Below the pieces are notes generated by a model. The model was not told where the DNA came from and ran no database searches. It saw only the letters and a list, made by a program, of their open reading frames with translations. Shown here piece by piece: positions 38,782 through 47,729 of a stretch of DNA of 64,000 nt (the stretch's first letter is position 1; every line of letters begins with the position of its first letter). Source of the stretch: Conexibacter sp. S30A1 (lineage in GTDB: Bacteria > Actinomycetota > Thermoleophilia > Solirubrobacterales > Solirubrobacteraceae); the NCBI RefSeq assembly GCF_023330665.1, contig NZ_CP097127.1, positions 1,798,001-1,862,000 of the forward strand, given 5' to 3'. A program made the position numbers and the translations under genes.

Positions 38782-39974
38782 CGCGGATCCGCAACCGCTG
38801 CTCGCTTCCGGGGCGACCCGAGACTCGCCGCGACCATTGCGAGGCCGTCCAAAAGAAAGTAGTCACCCCACATGACCGACTCGTCGACCCCGAGCCCTTT
38901 TGCCTCGTGGTAACTGCCGTGCTTGAGGATGCCGTCCCACTCCTCATGCTCGCCAGCGAGGAAGTCGGGGGCCAGGAGGCGGTGCTGGATGCGCAGCGCA
39001 TACTCGCCATAGCTGATCGCCCTGGCGGTGTCCTGTGTCAGACAGGCAAGCTGCCAGATGCCGGCGGCTGCAATCGCGGCCGCGGAGCTTTCGAATGGTC
39101 GGGCTGGCTCGGGCTCTTCCCAGTCGTTGGGCGCTATCAGCCGCTCGCCGGTCCGCTCGATGTAGAAGTCCGCGCAGGCGGCGGCGGTGGCGAGAAACCG
39201 TCGGTCACCGGTGAAGCGGTATGCGGTCCCAAACCCATAGATCGCCCAGGCCTGTCCACGCGCCCACGAGCCATCATCTCGCCAGCCCTGCTGGGTCGTC
39301 TGCCTGAGAAACTGGCCAGAATCGAGGGCGAAGATGCCCTCGTGGCTCGCGCTGCCATCGCCACGTACCAGGTAGCGCCGCGTGGTCAGGCAGTGTTCAT
39401 AAGCGATGCGAGCAAGATCGTTGTCGCCTGTGCGTGACGCCGCATAGAAGATGATCCCTACGTTCATCATGATGTCGATGAAGAGACTGTCGGCGGCCAG
39501 GAAGCTGCGGAGGTACCGGCCCTGCTCGTTGAAGCGCAGCGCCAGTGTCCTTCCCGCCTCGACGACGACGACGTCCAGCCCTGGGTCTCCGTCGCTGTCA
39601 AACCACCGCTTCCAGCTTGACCAGAACAGGAATCCGAGATCGTGAACGTCACGGTCGGTCTTGCGCGGCTCGATCAGGCGGCTGTAGTGCTCGGCGCGGG
39701 CACGCAGCTCTTGGTCGCCTGTGTGCTCCGCCAGTAGCCAGAGCTCGCCCGCCAGAAACCCTTCACACCAGTTGGTCCAAGCATCTCCTTGAAGCGACCA
39801 ACGGCCATCGGTTGTGTAAAGCGGGAATCGATCGGGGTGCTGGTGGATGAGTGAGCGGACCTTGGTCTCGGCGACATCCCAGGCGTTCTCAGCTGCCTCG
39901 ATGTAGCCATCTGGGGGCCGGACGGGGGTGGGCGGCACGAGCGGCAGCGCCGCCGCGAGCACCGGGTAATTCAT
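38778..39974 (-). CDS. GH88 unsaturated glucuronyl hydrolase
   Basis: A 398-residue alpha/alpha-barrel protein. The two catalytic Asp of the family appear as Asp112 (HDLGFLFW) and Asp167 (FIDIMMNVG), 55 residues apart as expected. RDDGSWARGQAWAIYGF and ESSAAAIAAAGIWQL are further family signatures. GH88 enzymes hydrate the double bond of a delta-4,5-unsaturated uronate at the non-reducing end so that the glycosidic bond breaks. Cytoplasmic, no signal peptide. The ATG at 39974 overlaps the aldehyde dehydrogenase stop (ATGA), which decides the start over one nine codons upstream. It would feed sugar acid to KDG metabolism. Confidence 0.88.
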   Translation of the reverse strand: MNYPVLAAALPLVPPTPVRPPDGYIEAAENAWDVAETKVRSLIHQHPDRFPLYTTDGRWSLQGDAWTNWCEGFLAGELWLLAEHTGDQELRARAEHYSRLIEPRKTDRDVHDLGFLFWSSWKRWFDSDGDPGLDVVVVEAGRTLALRFNEQGRYLRSFLAADSLFIDIMMNVGIIFYAASRTGDNDLARIAYEHCLTTRRYLVRGDGSASHEGIFALDSGQFLRQTTQQGWRDDGSWARGQAWAIYGFGTAYRFTGDRRFLATAAACADFYIERTGERLIAPNDWEEPEPARPFESSAAAIAAAGIWQLACLTQDTARAISYGEYALRIQHRLLAPDFLAGEHEEWDGILKHGSYHEAKGLGVDESVMWGDYFLLDGLAMVAASLGSPRKRAAVADPR

Positions 39975-41464
39975 CCGTCCCACCGTCCAACCGTCGACCA
40001 CGGTGACCGCCAGCCGCTGTGGATCTGGATGGTCTTCGTCTCGGTGAACGCGGCGACCGCCTGGCGGCCAAGTTCACGTCCGACACCGCTCGCGCCGAAC
40101 CCGCCGAACGGCAGCTCTGGGAACCCATCGAGCCACGAGTTGACCCAGATCGTCCCCGCACGGATGTCCTTAGCGGCCCTTAGCGCCTTGTCAAGGTCCT
40201 GGGTCCAGATCCCTGCCGACAGCCCGTACAGCGTTGAGTTCGCCAGTCTGATCGCCTCGTCGAGGCTCTTGAACGTGAGCACCGAGAGCACCGGCCCGAA
40301 GATCTCTTCTCGGGCTATCTTCATGTCCGGCTCCACCGAGCTGAACACGGTTGGCTGGAAGAAGCAGCCCTGCTCGGTCTGAAGCCTCGACCCTCCAACC
40401 AGCGTCGACGCGCCGGCGGCCCGGCCGTCTTCGACCAGCGCCTCGATCTTGCGAAGCTGCGCCTCGCTGGCGATCGCGCCGACCTGCGTTGCCGGATCAA
40501 GTGGATCGCCCACGACCACCCTGTCCATCTGCTCGGCGATGCGCTCCAGCACCGCATGGGACACACCCTCCTCCACCAGCAGCCTGCTGCCGGCATTGCA
40601 GCACTCACCCTGGTTGAAGAGCGAGCCGTATACGACAGCGTCGGCCGCGCGATCGAGGTCGGCATCCGCGCAGATGATCTGTGGGTTCTTGCCCCCGAGC
40701 TCGAGCTCGACACGCTTGAGATCCTCGCCGGCGTCGCGCGCGATCACACGACCGACAGCGGTCGAGCCGGTGAAGGAGATCATGTCAACACCTGGATGTC
40801 GACAGAGCGCGGCGCCGACCGAGCCATCACCGGTTATGACGTTCACGGCCCCGTCTGGGAGTCCGGCTTCGCGCAGCAACGCGCCGAGGTGAATGGTTGT
40901 TCCGCACGTCAGGTCGCTTGGCTTGACCACAGCCGTGCAGCCAACCGCAAGCGCGAACGGCAGCTTCTGGCTGATGATCAGGACCGGAAAGTTCCAGGGC
41001 GTGATCATCGCCACAACCCCGACCGGCTCGTTTACAACGATCCCCAGCACATTTGCCCCAAGGGCGTTGTGAGCGTCACCGTAGGTGTGTCGTGCAACGG
41101 TCGCCGCATACTCCCATAGATCGGCGGTGCCCTCGACCTCTCCAAGTGCTTGTGCTATCGGCTTTCCACTCTCCAGCGCCTCGAGCTCTGCAAGCAGCGT
41201 GGCGTCACGCCGGATCAGCTGTCCCACCCGATGAAGGACGACACCCCGGTCGGCGCCGGACATGTGCGGCCACGGGCCGCTGTCAAAAGCGTCCCGCGCC
41301 GCGCTCACGGCGCGGTCCACGTCCGCAGCGGCCGCCTGCGGGTAGGAGGCGACAATTTCACCGTCACCAGGGCTCTCACGGACAAAGCGCGCACCATCGG
41401 CGGCCTCGCTGTCTCGGCCACCGATGATCATCTGGCGTTCCGCTGGTCGCTGCACCGCTGTCAT
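39971..41464 (-). CDS. NAD(P)-dependent aldehyde dehydrogenase
   Basis: A 497-residue ALDH of normal length. ITPWNFP (154-160) and KPSD (181-184) bind cofactor. FTGSTAVG (231-238) is the glycine motif, Glu255 in ELGGKNP is the general base and Cys289 in NQGECCNAGSR is the nucleophile. EEIFGPV closes the active site. GAGGAG precedes the ATG. With the choline-dehydrogenase-like GMC enzyme of the same operon it would convert an alcohol through the aldehyde to a carboxylic acid. It overlaps the GH88 gene. Confidence 0.9.
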   Translation of the reverse strand: MTAVQRPAERQMIIGGRDSEAADGARFVRESPGDGEIVASYPQAAAADVDRAVSAARDAFDSGPWPHMSGADRGVVLHRVGQLIRRDATLLAELEALESGKPIAQALGEVEGTADLWEYAATVARHTYGDAHNALGANVLGIVVNEPVGVVAMITPWNFPVLIISQKLPFALAVGCTAVVKPSDLTCGTTIHLGALLREAGLPDGAVNVITGDGSVGAALCRHPGVDMISFTGSTAVGRVIARDAGEDLKRVELELGGKNPQIICADADLDRAADAVVYGSLFNQGECCNAGSRLLVEEGVSHAVLERIAEQMDRVVVGDPLDPATQVGAIASEAQLRKIEALVEDGRAAGASTLVGGSRLQTEQGCFFQPTVFSSVEPDMKIAREEIFGPVLSVLTFKSLDEAIRLANSTLYGLSAGIWTQDLDKALRAAKDIRAGTIWVNSWLDGFPELPFGGFGASGVGRELGRQAVAAFTETKTIQIHSGWRSPWSTVGRWDG

Positions 41465-41503
41465 GGCTGTTCTCTCCTCATCATGGTTGCCTCCACGGTG
41501 GCG

Positions 41504-42304
41504 TCAGTTCCCACCGAAGCTGGGTTCGCGACGCTCACGAAAGGCGGCGACCCCCTCCGCGAGGTCAGCGGTCGATGCGGCTAGACCGCCGGCCAACGCC
41601 TCAAGCAGCGCTGTTGGACCACCCACCGCGCCACTATCGATCAGTTGCTTGGCAAGCTGAACGGCTACGGGGGCACGGCTGGTCAGTGCGGCGAGCAGCT
41701 GCTCGAGCTCCAGCTCCAGCGCGGCGGCCGGGGCGACTCGCGTGAGCAGCCCCCAGTCAAGCGCGGTCTGGGCGTCCAGTTGCCGTCCGGCGAGAATCAT
41801 CTCCTTGGCGCGCGCGGGACCGACCAGCGCTGTCAGCCGTCCAGTTCCTCCCCATCCGGGCACGGTGCCCAGTCCTACTTCCGGGAGGCCCAGGCGTGCT
41901 CCCTCGGCGGCGATCCGAAAGTCGCAGGCCAGCGCCAGTTCGAGGCCGCCACCAAAGGCATGTCCGGCCAACACGGCGACGCTCGGCTGGTGCAGTCGCG
42001 CCAGCGTCTCGAAGATCTCGTGGCCGCGTCTGGTCCAGTCACGCCACATGGCGGTGGGAGCGAGACCGGCGAAGCGCTCAATGTCCGCACCGACACAGAA
42101 AGCCTTGGCTTGCGCAGCGCGCACGACGACGGCCTCGGTGCTCGTGGCCTCGATTGTGATCAGCGCACTGTGCAGCTGCTCGAGCATCTCGGGTGTGAGC
42201 GCGTTGAGCTTCGCCGGCCGGCTGAGCGTGATCGTCGCGATGTGACGCGCCGCGTCAACGGAGAGCTCAACCTCACCAACTCCGCTTGGCGTAGCGTGGC
42301 TCAT
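41504..42304 (-). CDS. Enoyl-CoA hydratase/isomerase (crotonase family)
   Basis: A 266-residue crotonase. The oxyanion-hole segment is AKAFCVGADIERF. The two catalytic Glu are in AFGGGLELALACD and LGLPEVGLGTVPGWGGTGRL, both in the positions used by true hydratases. It would hydrate an enoyl-CoA formed from the acid that the CoA-transferase activates. The ATG overlaps the stop of the upstream GMC gene (ATGA). The chain length or aromatic nature of the substrate is unknown. No acyl-CoA dehydrogenase lies in the operon, so the substrate may already carry a double bond, as cinnamate-type acids do. Confidence 0.86.
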   Translation of the reverse strand: MSHATPSGVGEVELSVDAARHIATITLSRPAKLNALTPEMLEQLHSALITIEATSTEAVVVRAAQAKAFCVGADIERFAGLAPTAMWRDWTRRGHEIFETLARLHQPSVAVLAGHAFGGGLELALACDFRIAAEGARLGLPEVGLGTVPGWGGTGRLTALVGPARAKEMILAGRQLDAQTALDWGLLTRVAPAAALELELEQLLAALTSRAPVAVQLAKQLIDSGAVGGPTALLEALAGGLAASTADLAEGVAAFRERREPSFGGN

Positions 42305-43920
42305 CTGGCCGCTCCGCTGCTCGCCGCGGCCAGTGATCCGTGAAGGATGTGGTGCGCGCCCTTCTCACCGATCATGGTCGAGGCAGCCGAGGTGTTGCCG
42401 CTGATCAGCGTCGGCATGATGGATGCATCGACCACGCGCAGACCCTCGAGACCGTGCACACGGAGGTCTGTGTCGACGACTGCGAGCTCATCAGTTCCCA
42501 TCTTGCACGTGCCGACCGGGTGGTAGTCGGTCTTTGCCCACCTGCGGATGTAGGCCCGGATCTCGGCATCGGTCTGCACACTTGCGCCCGGCATGTGCTC
42601 GCTGAGAACGAACGGCTTGAGCGCTTCGGAGCTCAGGAGTCTGCGGCCCCATTGGAAGGCGGCTAGCGAAATCCTCCAGTCGTACGGGTCGGCCAGGAAA
42701 TTCGGGTTTATGATCGGCATGTCCTCAGGGTTGCTCGACCGCAGCGTCACCTCGCCGATGCTGCGCGGCCGCAGGTGGCAGGTGTTGATCGTCATGCCGT
42801 GTCCCTTGACTCGCTGACGGCCGTGGTCAATGACAAACGCGGGTAGACAATGGATCTGGATGTCCGGCGTCTCAACCTCCTCGCTGCTCTTCAAAAACGC
42901 CCCGGCCTCACAGACGCACGCGGTCAGTGGGCCGTTCTTGAACATCAGGTACTCCAGCGTGTAGAGCGCCGCCCTGTCGGGCCGGTCTGACTCGTTGAAG
43001 CTGACGGGCGTCGTGTGGGCCGTGAGATACACGTCCATATGATCTTGCAGGTTCTTTCCCACGCCGGCCAGATCGTGGACCACGGAGACTCCCAGCGCCT
43101 CGAGTTCATTCGCAGGACCAATGCCCGACAGCAGCAGGAGCCTCGGCGAGTTGATCGCACCAGAAGAGAGAATCACCTCGCGCCGCGCGCTTGCCTTAGT
43201 GGCTCTGCCTCGATGCAGATACTCCACGCCCCTGGCAACACCGTTGCTCACCTGGATGCGCGTCGCCAGCGAGTTCGTGTGGATCGTGAGGTTGGGCCGC
43301 TTACGCGCGGGCCGCAGGTAGGCGGTCGCGGCGCTTTCCCGCCGGGCGTCGCGCTGGGTGACGTCGTAGTACCCGACACCCTCCTGGCCTGCGCCGTTGA
43401 AGTCGTGGTTGAAGCTGAGGCCGAGCTCCTGGTTGGCGCGAACGAAAGCCCTTGTGAGCAGGTTGCACTCGATCTGCTCTGTGACGTTCATCGGTCCGTC
43501 AGTCCCGTGATAGCTGTCGGCAAGGCGCTCGTTGTGCTCAGCCTTCCGGAAGAAGGGCAGCACATCGTCGTAGCCCCACCCGGGGTTCCCGGCATCGCGC
43601 CAGCGGTCGTAGTCCTGTGCCTGCCCGCGGATGTAGATCATTGCGTTGATGGAGGTGCTGCCACCGAGGGTCTTGCCCTGCGGGTACCACATCCTGCGCC
43701 CATCGAGCTGAGACTGTGGCGCCGTCTCGAAACCCCAGTTCACACTCGGACTCGTGAGCTTCGTGAAGCCAACCGGCACGTGGATCAGTGGCGAGAGATC
43801 GCGTCCACCGGCCTCGAGCAGCAGAACGCGCGTGGACGAGTCCTCAGAGAGTCGGTTTGCGACTGCGCACCCAGCCGCTCCGGCGCCAACAACAATGTAA
43901 TCAAACTCGGAACTATTCAT
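42301..43920 (-). CDS. GMC-family oxidoreductase, choline dehydrogenase-like
   Basis: A 539-residue flavoprotein. The FAD motif is YIVVGAGAAGCAVANRL (8-24). GMC signature 1 spans YPQGKTLGGSTSINAMIYIRG and signature 2 SSGAINSPRLLLLSGIGP. The active-site His467 (DYHPVGTCKMG) and Asn509 (SGNTSAASTMIGE) are intact. AGAAGG upstream supports the ATG at 43920. It is the classical alcohol/choline/PEG dehydrogenase type and differs clearly from the cysteine-rich GMC protein later in the operon, so two different alcohol groups are probably oxidised. The next gene overlaps by ATGA. Confidence 0.9.
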   Translation of the reverse strand: MNSSEFDYIVVGAGAAGCAVANRLSEDSSTRVLLLEAGGRDLSPLIHVPVGFTKLTSPSVNWGFETAPQSQLDGRRMWYPQGKTLGGSTSINAMIYIRGQAQDYDRWRDAGNPGWGYDDVLPFFRKAEHNERLADSYHGTDGPMNVTEQIECNLLTRAFVRANQELGLSFNHDFNGAGQEGVGYYDVTQRDARRESAATAYLRPARKRPNLTIHTNSLATRIQVSNGVARGVEYLHRGRATKASARREVILSSGAINSPRLLLLSGIGPANELEALGVSVVHDLAGVGKNLQDHMDVYLTAHTTPVSFNESDRPDRAALYTLEYLMFKNGPLTACVCEAGAFLKSSEEVETPDIQIHCLPAFVIDHGRQRVKGHGMTINTCHLRPRSIGEVTLRSSNPEDMPIINPNFLADPYDWRISLAAFQWGRRLLSSEALKPFVLSEHMPGASVQTDAEIRAYIRRWAKTDYHPVGTCKMGTDELAVVDTDLRVHGLEGLRVVDASIMPTLISGNTSAASTMIGEKGAHHILHGSLAAASSGAAR

Positions 43921-43970
43921 GGTTACTGCCTTCTTTTGGTGATACTCACGCCTCACCTGCCGGTGCGGCG

Positions 43971-45584
43971 TCAAGCCTGAACATTTGCCTCCGGCAGTCC
44001 GGCGTCGATCAGCTCCAGACCCATCGCCTCTGGCCTGAACAGGCGCCGATCACCCTCACGCAGGTCCTCGGCCACCCGCAGCTCAAAGTCAGCTCGCTCC
44101 AACACATCGGAGCGCAGATCAATTCCTGGGAATACCTCGGTGACGGTGACGCCTTCCGGGTGCAGTTCCATCACACATCGATCAGTCACATAGATGACAC
44201 GCTGACCGGTCTCTAGGGCCCGCTTGCCAGAGAAGCTGATCTCTCTGACCTGTTCCACAAGCTTTGTGTGACGACCGTCGGTCCGGATCGTGACCTGTTC
44301 GTGCTCTACCCCGACATCGGCGCCGCCGGCTGTGAACATGCCGCTGAACACGATCGTCGGAGCCTTTGCGACGATGTCGGCGAAGCCGCCGATGCCGGCG
44401 GTCACGTGGCGTCGCCCCGGCAGGCAGTGAACGTTTACGTTGCCGGCCCGATCGATCTCCAAAAACGAAAGCATCGCGTGATCAAAGCCGCCGCCCTGCA
44501 GGAGCGTGAACTGATCGATGCTCGGCATCAGCGCCTGCGAGTTCACGGCACAGCCGAACGCCATCCCGGTCAACGGCACCCCGCCGACAGCACCCTGTTC
44601 GATCACCCAGGTGACGGCAGAGTCCATCCGCTCTTCAACGAGGATCCTGGGTATCAGCGCCGAGATGCCAAAGCCCAGGTTTACGATCTCTCCCGCCTTC
44701 AGCTCCATCGCCGCGCGCCTGGCGATCACCTTCTCGATCGACCAATCAACGTCCTGCAGCGTGGCGAGCGGTCGGCGTATCTGTCCGCTGATCGCTGGGT
44801 CATACGGAGTGCCCGTGGTCTGCAGCTGGTCGGGGTCGACGACGATCGCGTCGACAAGAATCCCGGGAACCCGCACTGTTTGTGCGCTCAGCGTCCCGCC
44901 GGCGGCGACCCTCTTGACCTGCGCGATAACGATGCCGCCGTTGTTGTGCGCAGCGTAGGCCTGGTCTAGCGCGCCGAGCACCGAGCCTTCGTCTTCGTAG
45001 GAGAGGTTGCCCCACTCGTCAGCGGTGGTGGCGCGAATGATCGCAACGTCAGGACGAATCGCCTCGTAGAACAGCCACTCGTCACCGTCCAGTTCGCGCA
45101 CGCTCACGATCTCGGCCGGCGTCTGCTTGTTCATGCGGCCACCCTGCTGGCGGGGATCGACGAACGTATCCAGGCCAACTTTGCTGAAGACTCCTGGCTG
45201 GTCGACGGCACCTGCTCGATGCATCTGAAACAGCACACCGGAAGGGAGGTTGTATGCCTCGATGTCGCCCGCCTCAATGGCCTGCCAAACCCGCGGCGGA
45301 GCCTGCGACGACGCGCCACTTGGATAGGAGCCCGCGATCGCGCGGCGCAACAGGCCAGGCTTTACGAGATGGTCGATGCCCGCGATCCCGAACATGTCGC
45401 CGGCTGCGATCGGGTGCACGGTCGTGATGCCCTTGGGGGAGCCGGTGGCCGCAAAACGCTCGCCGATCCCGCGCAGCACCGCGTCGGGACATCCAAGACC
45501 CGAGGATGAGCTGACGGTGACGACAGCGCCGTCGCTGATCAGGGCACCCGCCTCCGGTGCCGTGATGATGGGGATCGTCCGCAT
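43971..45584 (-). CDS. Fused-subunit acyl-CoA transferase
   Basis: A 537-residue class I CoA-transferase with alpha and beta halves in one chain, as in propionate CoA-transferase and YdiF. The first half has SDGAVVTVSSSSGLGCPD and IRATTADEWGNLSYEDE. The second has VNLGFGISALIPR and the catalytic glutamate in VIEQGAVGGVP. The strong GGAGGA before the ATG at 45584 decides against an upstream start. It would charge an acid with CoA from a donor such as acetyl- or succinyl-CoA, so that the crotonase can act. Confidence 0.87.
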   Translation of the reverse strand: MRTIPIITAPEAGALISDGAVVTVSSSSGLGCPDAVLRGIGERFAATGSPKGITTVHPIAAGDMFGIAGIDHLVKPGLLRRAIAGSYPSGASSQAPPRVWQAIEAGDIEAYNLPSGVLFQMHRAGAVDQPGVFSKVGLDTFVDPRQQGGRMNKQTPAEIVSVRELDGDEWLFYEAIRPDVAIIRATTADEWGNLSYEDEGSVLGALDQAYAAHNNGGIVIAQVKRVAAGGTLSAQTVRVPGILVDAIVVDPDQLQTTGTPYDPAISGQIRRPLATLQDVDWSIEKVIARRAAMELKAGEIVNLGFGISALIPRILVEERMDSAVTWVIEQGAVGGVPLTGMAFGCAVNSQALMPSIDQFTLLQGGGFDHAMLSFLEIDRAGNVNVHCLPGRRHVTAGIGGFADIVAKAPTIVFSGMFTAGGADVGVEHEQVTIRTDGRHTKLVEQVREISFSGKRALETGQRVIYVTDRCVMELHPEGVTVTEVFPGIDLRSDVLERADFELRVAEDLREGDRRLFRPEAMGLELIDAGLPEANVQA

Positions 45585-45594
45585 TGGGTCCTCC

Positions 45595-46629
45595 TTATCC
45601 ACTGTGCGGTAGTTGGCCTGTGAGCAGCGCATCAACGGCCACGGTACGTCCGGCCTGCGCAGACTCCTTCGCGGCCAGCGCGACCGCCAAAGCCTGGAGC
45701 CCCGCTTGACCGTCCACTATGGGAGCAGCCTGTCCCCGCACGGCTTCTGCGAAAGCGCTGAGCGTCACGTCATAAAGGTCGTCGCGGTCACTGGGACCGA
45801 TCTCCCGCTCTCCGTTTGCATCACGCAGGTGCAGCGAGCCGACTGGATCCTGGGTCATCACCCCACGAGCGATTATTGATCCCTCAGTGCCATGGACCTC
45901 CAGGCCGGTGCCTGCGTAGCCAACTGTGAAGGCGTCGTGCGTCTGGACCAGCACGTCCTCTGGGAACCTCATCGCGCTGACCACGGCGTCTTCGACGGCG
46001 GCCGCCCACAGTCCTTGCGAGCATGAGATTGCGGCGACCTCGAGTGCTCGGGCTCCGAGCAGCGCCTGGACAGCGGCCGCGTCGTGGCTGGTTATGTCGA
46101 GGATCACGCCGCCACCGCGCTCGGGGTTCTGCAACCTCCAGCCCGCGAGCCGATCGGGCAGCTTCACGGCATGAAAGACACGGACTGCGAGGGGTTTGCC
46201 GACGGCACCCTGTGCGATCAGCTCACGCATCTTCCGATGGGTGCCAGCCGCCGGCAGGTGGTGGTTGACAGCGAGCACCACGCCGGCCCCGTCGCACGCC
46301 GAGAGGATCTTCTGCGCGTCATGGATCGACATCGCGAGCGGCTTCTCGCAGAGGACGTGTTTGCCCGCCATGGCCGCGGCGACCGCCTGCTCGGCGTGGA
46401 GCTCGTTGGTCGTCGAGATGTAGACGGCATCAATATCGTGGCGGTCAAGCATCGCGTCGAGGCTGGTGTAGCTGAGGCTGACATCGTTCTCGACCGCAAA
46501 CCGAGCCCCACGCTCTGCTGAGCTGCTGAGCACCGCGAGCGGCTCCTGCCCCACACGGCGTAGCGCAGGGATGATGCGGGTGCTCGCGATGTCGCTGGCG
46601 CCAATCAGCCCCCATCTGAGGCCGGTCAT
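45595..46629 (-). CDS. Gfo/Idh/MocA family oxidoreductase
   Basis: A 344-residue NAD(P)-dependent sugar oxidoreductase. The Rossmann start is WGLIGASDIASTRIIPALRR. The EKP cofactor motif is VLCEKPLAMS (about 93-102) and the C-terminal domain has GGGVILDITSHDAAAVQALLG with the catalytic His. The family oxidises sugar or inositol hydroxyls. Members working on 3-keto-glycosides are known in C-glycoside breakdown. The ATG overlaps the LacI stop (ATGA). Ten bases separate it from the CoA-transferase start. Confidence 0.87.
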   Translation of the reverse strand: MTGLRWGLIGASDIASTRIIPALRRVGQEPLAVLSSSAERGARFAVENDVSLSYTSLDAMLDRHDIDAVYISTTNELHAEQAVAAAMAGKHVLCEKPLAMSIHDAQKILSACDGAGVVLAVNHHLPAAGTHRKMRELIAQGAVGKPLAVRVFHAVKLPDRLAGWRLQNPERGGGVILDITSHDAAAVQALLGARALEVAAISCSQGLWAAAVEDAVVSAMRFPEDVLVQTHDAFTVGYAGTGLEVHGTEGSIIARGVMTQDPVGSLHLRDANGEREIGPSDRDDLYDVTLSAFAEAVRGQAAPIVDGQAGLQALAVALAAKESAQAGRTVAVDALLTGQLPHSG

Positions 46630-47729
46630 GACCTTGTCTCCCGCGAGGCCGTGGCGCGCCGGCGCGTGGTGCTTGACTCCCTCACCGACAGCCGCGGCGA
46701 GATCAGAAGCTGCTCGGCCGCCGCGTCTGGGTCGTCGAGCCGCTCAATCAGAATCCGCGCGGCCTCGTGGCCGACACGCGCTGGATAGGTGGCGACTGAG
46801 GTCAGCGGCGGCTGGTTCAGTTCAGCTTCGTACAGGTCGTCGAAGCTCCCGATCGCCACGTCAGGACCGGGCTCAAAACCGCGTCTCCGCAGTTCCTCCA
46901 TAACACCAAATGCGACGACATCGTTGTAGCAGGCGATCGCATCCGGCAGCGGCGAGCCGGCCAGCAGTTGGTTGATCGCTCTGACACCCCCGGAGCGATC
47001 GGCTGTGGACGCGATCGACAGCGTCCGGTCAAACCGGATCCCGTGCGCGCCCAGGCTTTCGGTAAGCCCGCGTTCGCGCTCACTGCGCACGGTCGATTGC
47101 GGTGGGCCCCCCAGGAAAGCGACCGTTTCACAGGCTTCGGCCGCAAGGTGATCGCCGAGCAGAATGGCCGCACGCAGGTTGTCAGCAGCGACGTAGTCGG
47201 CCTCGTGATTCTGGATCGGACGGACGATCACAACGTGCGGTGTCCCCGAGGTCAGCAACCACCGGTTGAGAGCGTCTGACGTGGTGGTCTTGGAGGGGAT
47301 CACGAAGACACCGTCGACGCGGCGCTGGACCATGACCTCGAGCAGGCGCGCTTCCCGTTCCTGGTCATCCAGGCTATAGCCCGTGATCAAGGCGAATCCC
47401 GACTCCTGAAGGCGCGTTTGAAGCGCCATCGTCAACTCTGCAAAGTACGGGTTCCGCACGTCGGTCACGACCAAGCCCATGGTCATCGTGCGGTCCGAAC
47501 GCATCACAGCCGCGCGGTGGTCATAGACGTAGCCGATCTGTTCCATCGACCGCCGCACGCGAACTTTCGTTTCAGCTGGAATCTGCGGGCTGTCGCGTAC
47601 AACCAGCGAAACGGTCGCCCGCGACACGCCAGCGTGAGCCGCGACATCCTTCATCGTCACTCGTCGCCTGCCGCCGTGCCGCGGCGACACCTGAGCAGGC
47701 CCCGACAGCGCGACGTCGTCAGGCTGCAT
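46626..47729 (-). CDS. LacI family transcriptional regulator
   Basis: A 367-residue complete LacI protein. The helix-turn-helix is TMKDVAAHAGVSRATVSLVV with hinge QIGYVYDHRAAVMRS. The ligand domain follows from MGLVVTDVRNPYFAELT, with PDAIACYNDVVAFGVMEELRRRG and VAIGSFDD near the end. It sits inside the operon between the importer and the catabolic genes, so it is probably autoregulated through the operator upstream of the permease. An ATG at 47747 also exists. The start overlaps the stop of the ABC ATPase gene. Confidence 0.9.
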   Translation of the reverse strand: MQPDDVALSGPAQVSPRHGGRRRVTMKDVAAHAGVSRATVSLVVRDSPQIPAETKVRVRRSMEQIGYVYDHRAAVMRSDRTMTMGLVVTDVRNPYFAELTMALQTRLQESGFALITGYSLDDQEREARLLEVMVQRRVDGVFVIPSKTTTSDALNRWLLTSGTPHVVIVRPIQNHEADYVAADNLRAAILLGDHLAAEACETVAFLGGPPQSTVRSERERGLTESLGAHGIRFDRTLSIASTADRSGGVRAINQLLAGSPLPDAIACYNDVVAFGVMEELRRRGFEPGPDVAIGSFDDLYEAELNQPPLTSVATYPARVGHEAARILIERLDDPDAAAEQLLISPRLSVRESSTTRRRATASRETRS